NCBI GenBank assembly: GCA_018268715.1
Contig: JAFDVZ010000007.1
Coordinates: forward strand, 852,106-916,105
Length of the DNA stretch: 64,000 nucleotides
DNA from: Acidobacteriota bacterium
GTDB taxonomy: Bacteria > Acidobacteriota > Terriglobia > Bryobacterales > Bryobacteraceae
Direction: 5' to 3'
Shown piece by piece: positions 61,701-64,000 of this stretch. Positions within the stretch are counted from its first letter, which is position 1. Every line of letters starts with the position of its first letter. A program made the translations under genes and the position numbers. The notes below the pieces were generated by a model. The model was not told where the DNA came from, made no database searches, and saw only the letters and a program-made list of their open reading frames with translations.

Positions 61701-62253
61701 TCACCGCGATGGTCAGGTTCCCGCGGGACCCGCCCAGTCGTCCGCCCGCCTGCGCGGCGGCCGTGAATCCGGTCGTCACGTTGGGACTCAGCCCCACCAG
61801 GCTGAAGTAACTGCGCCCATTCAGCGGCAGCTCCATGATGCGCGTCTGCTCGATGACCGTGCCCACCGTCGCGTCTTCCGTGCTTAACTGGGCCGCGCTC
61901 GCCGCCACCTCGACGGTTTGCGTCGCTTGGCCGAGCTTGAGCGAGAAATCGACGCGAGCAGTCTGTTGAACCTGTAACTCGATCCCGTTCGTGATGACCG
62001 TCTCAAAACCCGAGGCGGTCGCTTTCACCTGGTAAACGCCAGGCACCAATGAGGGGAATGCGTAGATTCCCGAAGTGTTCGTTTCTGTGGTTCGCGCCAC
62101 GTTGGTCGCCGTGTTGGTGACCGTGATAGTCGCGTTGGGGACCAAAGCTCCGCTCTGATCCTTTACTTCGCCGGTAATCGATCCGGCAGTCTGGCCCAGC
62201 GCCATGGCTGTAAAAAGGCACATGAGCCCAATGAGCAGCAGTGATCTTTTCAT
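58777..62253 (-). CDS. TonB-dependent receptor, Oar-like, with carboxypeptidase-regulatory-like N-terminus
   Basis: 1158 aa from the ATG at 62253, which is followed directly by a Sec signal (KRSLLLIGLMCLFTAMALGQ); upstream codons in frame are not signal-like. The CarboxypepD_reg-like domain covers about 20-105 (GSITGEVKDQSGALVPNATI, TSGIYAFPSLVPGVYQVKAT), then a plug with ELPLNGRSYFSLVGLSPNVT and GGRSTWENYTLDGVTNTDID, and the beta barrel ending FALKFNF. It is a paralogue of the receptor at 31671-34955 with the same layout but a different ligand-binding barrel. Its neighbours (dehydratase-like enzyme, hrpB) give no hint of the substrate. Confidence 0.93.
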   Translation of the reverse strand: MKRSLLLIGLMCLFTAMALGQTAGSITGEVKDQSGALVPNATITVTNTATNVARTTETNTSGIYAFPSLVPGVYQVKATASGFETVITNGIELQVQQTARVDFSLKLGQATQTVEVAASAAQLSTEDATVGTVIEQTRIMELPLNGRSYFSLVGLSPNVTTGFTAAAQAGGRLGGSRGNLTIAVTGGRSTWENYTLDGVTNTDIDFNTYILQPSVDALQEFKVQSGIYPAEFGRELGQVNAMTKPGTNEYHGTASEFLRNDLLDAKDYDFASASRSATNPPPKKAPYRQNQYGFTLAGPVQIPKIFNGKNRMFFMSNFEGYKSRKTTPQLASVMTQAMRNGDFSALLPTYPLADPDSRGGTYPNITQSLFPGNIIPTSRLSAGSVYLLKYMPLPNIPGGSGLPYQNHQWNLGVPVDKDTFTARIDLNESAKSQWFGRYSWNDESTFAANPTMAQVDGNVLYTKASQWVLSNVRTFSATKVNEARFGYNALFNNITQQLAGVEDVSGKVGIPVKVTDKNSWGIPNINFTSQNLTTFGNPTSSPFQIDDKYFQFIDNFSWIRGKHSLRFGGEYRINHFPQYGNEFPRGQFYFDNRFTQVYTPTGATTAQASGGYTGADFLLGDTYNAIIAVALASGDFVNHEWATYIDDTWRVNRKVTVSLGFRWEVAQPLLDKSGNQVNVQINQALPYLASEQDMSKHPVYVRTGSGSFYDGINFRYQPYWQGQGATVAGSPALQTVRDGRLGSRLIETDYLNFAPRIGIAYSPNEKWSIRTGVGMFYSQESKNSIFDMNRGLGGRTGQVVQTNYQKPTFTYTNFINTASLPVTVPIGLTWGANPHLPNSYSMQYILNVQRTLGKSMTAEVGYVGSQSRHLLYLANQNQGILNPALPAVQRIPYPEWGASGIQWVNADGVGHYDSLAAKFTQRLGSNLNTLIGYTWSKSIDTTSNIRGTVGSNFSPQDARCPNKCEKGPSDFNIPHRLVASIIAGLPFGKGQKFLNQGGVMNQVVGGWQLSTITTLQSGSVVSTGSWDSGGTNFISNATRLNCAAGVSTTLANNNQNGWYNPAAFYNTVAGTFGNCGRNPLRGPWMGNQDFSVFKFFPITEKQNLEFRMEMFNAPNHVQLNLTELTWGNGSNPNPSSSFGKITSARTMRQIQFALKFNF

Positions 62254-62767
62254 TGCAGACCCCTTTTGCAAGATTGAGGCGATCGTGCTGTCCGCGAGAG
62301 CCAGGTACTCTCGCGGCGTCGAATCGCGGAGCCGGAACAACATCATCCCGGTTCCCGGCTCCGATTCGTGTGTGAAGCGGCTCCGCGGGTGGCCAACATC
62401 CCGCCGAAGCCTGAACGCACGCATCCGGCTGTGCGGCCGGACAGTGGCGTTGAATGGTGAGGCAAGCCCTCCGCGCGGCGCCCTGCGGTCTGGCGCTGGG
62501 TGGAAGGACAATACGACCCGAATACGGCGGCGTCGCCGCGGGAGCCGACAGCATCCCGCGGTGTCCGACAGTCCTCGTTGACCGTCTCGCGAGCGACGAA
62601 ACCATCATGGAAACTTGCGACCTCCTGAACGAGACCTCGGTTTCGATTTCGGGCTGGTGATTAGTCTATAACCAAATCGTGTTTTTGTGGAAGACCACTC
62701 CTCGTTTGCCCGAAAGAAAGCGCTAAAGCCGTTCCGCCGGCCCCCGCCCCTGCTACCATCCGATTGA
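62254..62767. other. Intergenic region between divergent Oar-like receptor and hrpB
   Basis: 514 bp containing both promoters. The only base-composition feature is an AT-rich stretch at 62655-62695 (GTCTATAACCAAATCGTG, then TTTTTGTGG), a plausible promoter area. GAAAGGGGTCTGCA-type sequence just upstream of the receptor ATG (AAAAGGGG on the minus strand) is a ribosome binding site. No gene or RNA was seen. Confidence 0.45.
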
Positions 62768-64000
62768 GTGCGGCAACCCCTACCCGTCGATGCAATCGTT
62801 TCCGATACTTTGGCGGTTCTCCGATCGCATCCGAACCTCGTGATCCTCGCGCCCCCCGGCGCTGGCAAGACCACGCGCATCCCCCGCGCCCTGCTGGCGC
62901 TCGGCCTCGACGGCGCCGTCATCGTGCTCGAACCGCGACGTCTCGCCGCCCGCATGGCCGCCCGCCGCGTCGCCCACGAACTCGGCGAATCCCCCGGCGC
63001 CACCGTCGGTTACCAGGTGCGCTTTGAAGAATGCGGCGGCCCCAACACCCGGCTCTGGTATTGGACCGAAGGCGTCCTCACGCGCAAGCTCCTCGCCGAT
63101 CCTTCGCTCGCCGGCGTCAGCGTGGTCGTGCTCGACGAATTCCACGAACGTCACATCGATACGGACCTCGCCATCGCCCTGCTCCGCCGTCTCCAGCGCG
63201 TCTCGCGCCCCGATCTCCGCATCGTCGTCATGTCCGCCACCATGGCGCCTCAGCCCGTCGCCGACTACCTCGGCGGCGCCGCCATCCTCGAATCCGAAGG
63301 CCGCCTGTATCCCCTCGCCATCGAACACACGCCCCACTCCGCCCAGTCCCTCGAAGACCAACTCGCCGCCGCTCTCGAGCGCCTCACCGTCCAGGGCGTC
63401 GACGGCGACATCCTCGCCTTCCTGCCCGGCGCCGCCGAAATCCGCCGCGCCCAGCGCGCCTGCGAACGCCTCGCCGACCGCGCCGGACTCGCCGTCGTTC
63501 CCCTCCACGGCGACCTCTCGCCCGCCGAGCAGGACCGCGCCGTTTCCCCCGGCCCGCGCCCCAAGCTCATCCTCTCCACCAACGTCGCCGAAAGCTCCAT
63601 CACCATCGAAGGCGTCACCACCGTCATCGACAGCGGCCTCGCCCGCATCGCCGTCAACTCGCCCTGGACCGGTCTGCCCTCGCTCAACGTCTCCCGCATC
63701 AGCAAGGCCTCGGCCCGTCAGCGCGCGGGCCGCGCCGGCCGCATCCGCCCCGGCCGCGTGATTCGTCTCTATTCGGAGGACGACTTCGCGCGCCGCCCCG
63801 AACACGACACCCCCGAGATCCACCGCCGCGAGTTATCGCAGGTGTTGCTCGATCTGGAGGCCATGGGCGCCGGCGATCTCGTCTGGTTCGATCCGCCCCC
63901 CGAAGCGGCGCTCTCGGCCGCGCGAACTCTGCTTGACCGCCTCGGCGCGACGGGCCCCACCGGACTCACCGCCGCCGGCCGCGAGATGGCCCGCCTGCCC
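62768..64000 (+). CDS. hrpB: ATP-dependent helicase HrpB (3' end outside window)
   Basis: 411 codons from a GTG start are visible and open to the window edge. DEAH/RHA-type motifs: I G31-A-G-K34-T in LAPPGAGKTTRIPRAL; Ia EPRRLAARMAARRVA; II D123-E-F-H126 in VVLDEFHERHIDTDLA (D-E-F-H is typical of HrpB); III MSATMAPQPVADYL; IV-V ILSTNVAESSITIEGVTTVI; VI RQRAGRAGRIRPGRVIRLYS. The conserved V-G-Y-Q-V-R-F-E-x motif of HrpB follows motif Ib. The rest, about 400 residues including the C-terminal HrpB domain, lies beyond the window. Role: RNA/DNA helicase of unclear substrate. Confidence 0.95.
   Translation, partial: MRQPLPVDAIVSDTLAVLRSHPNLVILAPPGAGKTTRIPRALLALGLDGAVIVLEPRRLAARMAARRVAHELGESPGATVGYQVRFEECGGPNTRLWYWTEGVLTRKLLADPSLAGVSVVVLDEFHERHIDTDLAIALLRRLQRVSRPDLRIVVMSATMAPQPVADYLGGAAILESEGRLYPLAIEHTPHSAQSLEDQLAAALERLTVQGVDGDILAFLPGAAEIRRAQRACERLADRAGLAVVPLHGDLSPAEQDRAVSPGPRPKLILSTNVAESSITIEGVTTVIDSGLARIAVNSPWTGLPSLNVSRISKASARQRAGRAGRIRPGRVIRLYSEDDFARRPEHDTPEIHRRELSQVLLDLEAMGAGDLVWFDPPPEAALSAARTLLDRLGATGPTGLTAAGREMARLP

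Noticed and set aside
62780-63823. 347-codon minus-strand frame and a 301-codon plus-strand frame (63031-63936)
   Set aside because: Both overlap the hrpB reading frame, which carries every helicase motif in order.

Overview
The window is high-GC bacterial DNA. Several gene families point to Acidobacteriota, most likely the Bryobacterales/Solibacter group. These are a Solibacter-type C-terminal domain (TIGR03437-like) behind beta-propeller repeats, two Oar-like TonB-dependent receptors with an N-terminal carboxypeptidase-regulatory-like domain, an ABC permease of the acidobacterial MacB-like (ADOP) type, a secretin ending in a cohesin-like domain, and many exported glycan enzymes. The assignment is inferred from family content, not from a marker gene.

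Layout. 1-3108 (minus strand): end of a type II secretion/type IV pilus-like operon, a TPR-secretin-cohesin protein followed by two pseudopilins. 3220-5156: smpB and pepA. 5.1-13.6 kb is an accessory zone: an RHH/PIN toxin-antitoxin pair, a sugar dehydrogenase translationally coupled to a pentaheme cytochrome, mazEF, fragments of an integrase, an ABC permease and an IS200-like transposase, an intact IS3-family element, and an HNH nuclease. A 3' half of a tRNA-Gly(CCC) gene at 13651-13695 looks like an attachment-site scar. It is followed by an OLD-like ATPase/TOPRIM nuclease and a small coiled-coil protein (13.9-16.4 kb), the best candidate in the window for an uncharacterised, possibly anti-phage, module.

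16.5-25.6 kb carries conserved genes: a TPEGK-motif protein, an SBBP propeller protein, a very large FG-GAP/UnbV/TPR protein, DUF507 and a ribokinase. 25.6-51.4 kb is rich in plant-polysaccharide functions scattered over both strands: DUF5060/DUF4038 hydrolase, UxuA-like mannonate dehydratase, GH35-like/DUF5597 enzyme, a sugar isomerase/epimerase, an Oar-like receptor, GH42, GH78 rhamnosidase, an enolase-superfamily dehydratase and a DUF1080 protein. Three enzymes of normally cytoplasmic families carry twin-arginine-like leaders, which suggests periplasmic catabolism of rhamnogalacturonan or pectin sugars. Between them are a Cys/Met-metabolism PLP enzyme, an MscS channel, and a hybrid histidine kinase overlapping a response regulator with a degenerate HD domain.

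51.4-64 kb: a fused M16 peptidase, a vapBC module with a palindromic operator, a three-gene efflux-type operon lacking a permease, a 4-hydroxybutyryl-CoA dehydratase-like enzyme, a second Oar-like receptor, and the start of hrpB, which runs off the right edge. No rRNA, intact tRNA or CRISPR array was seen.
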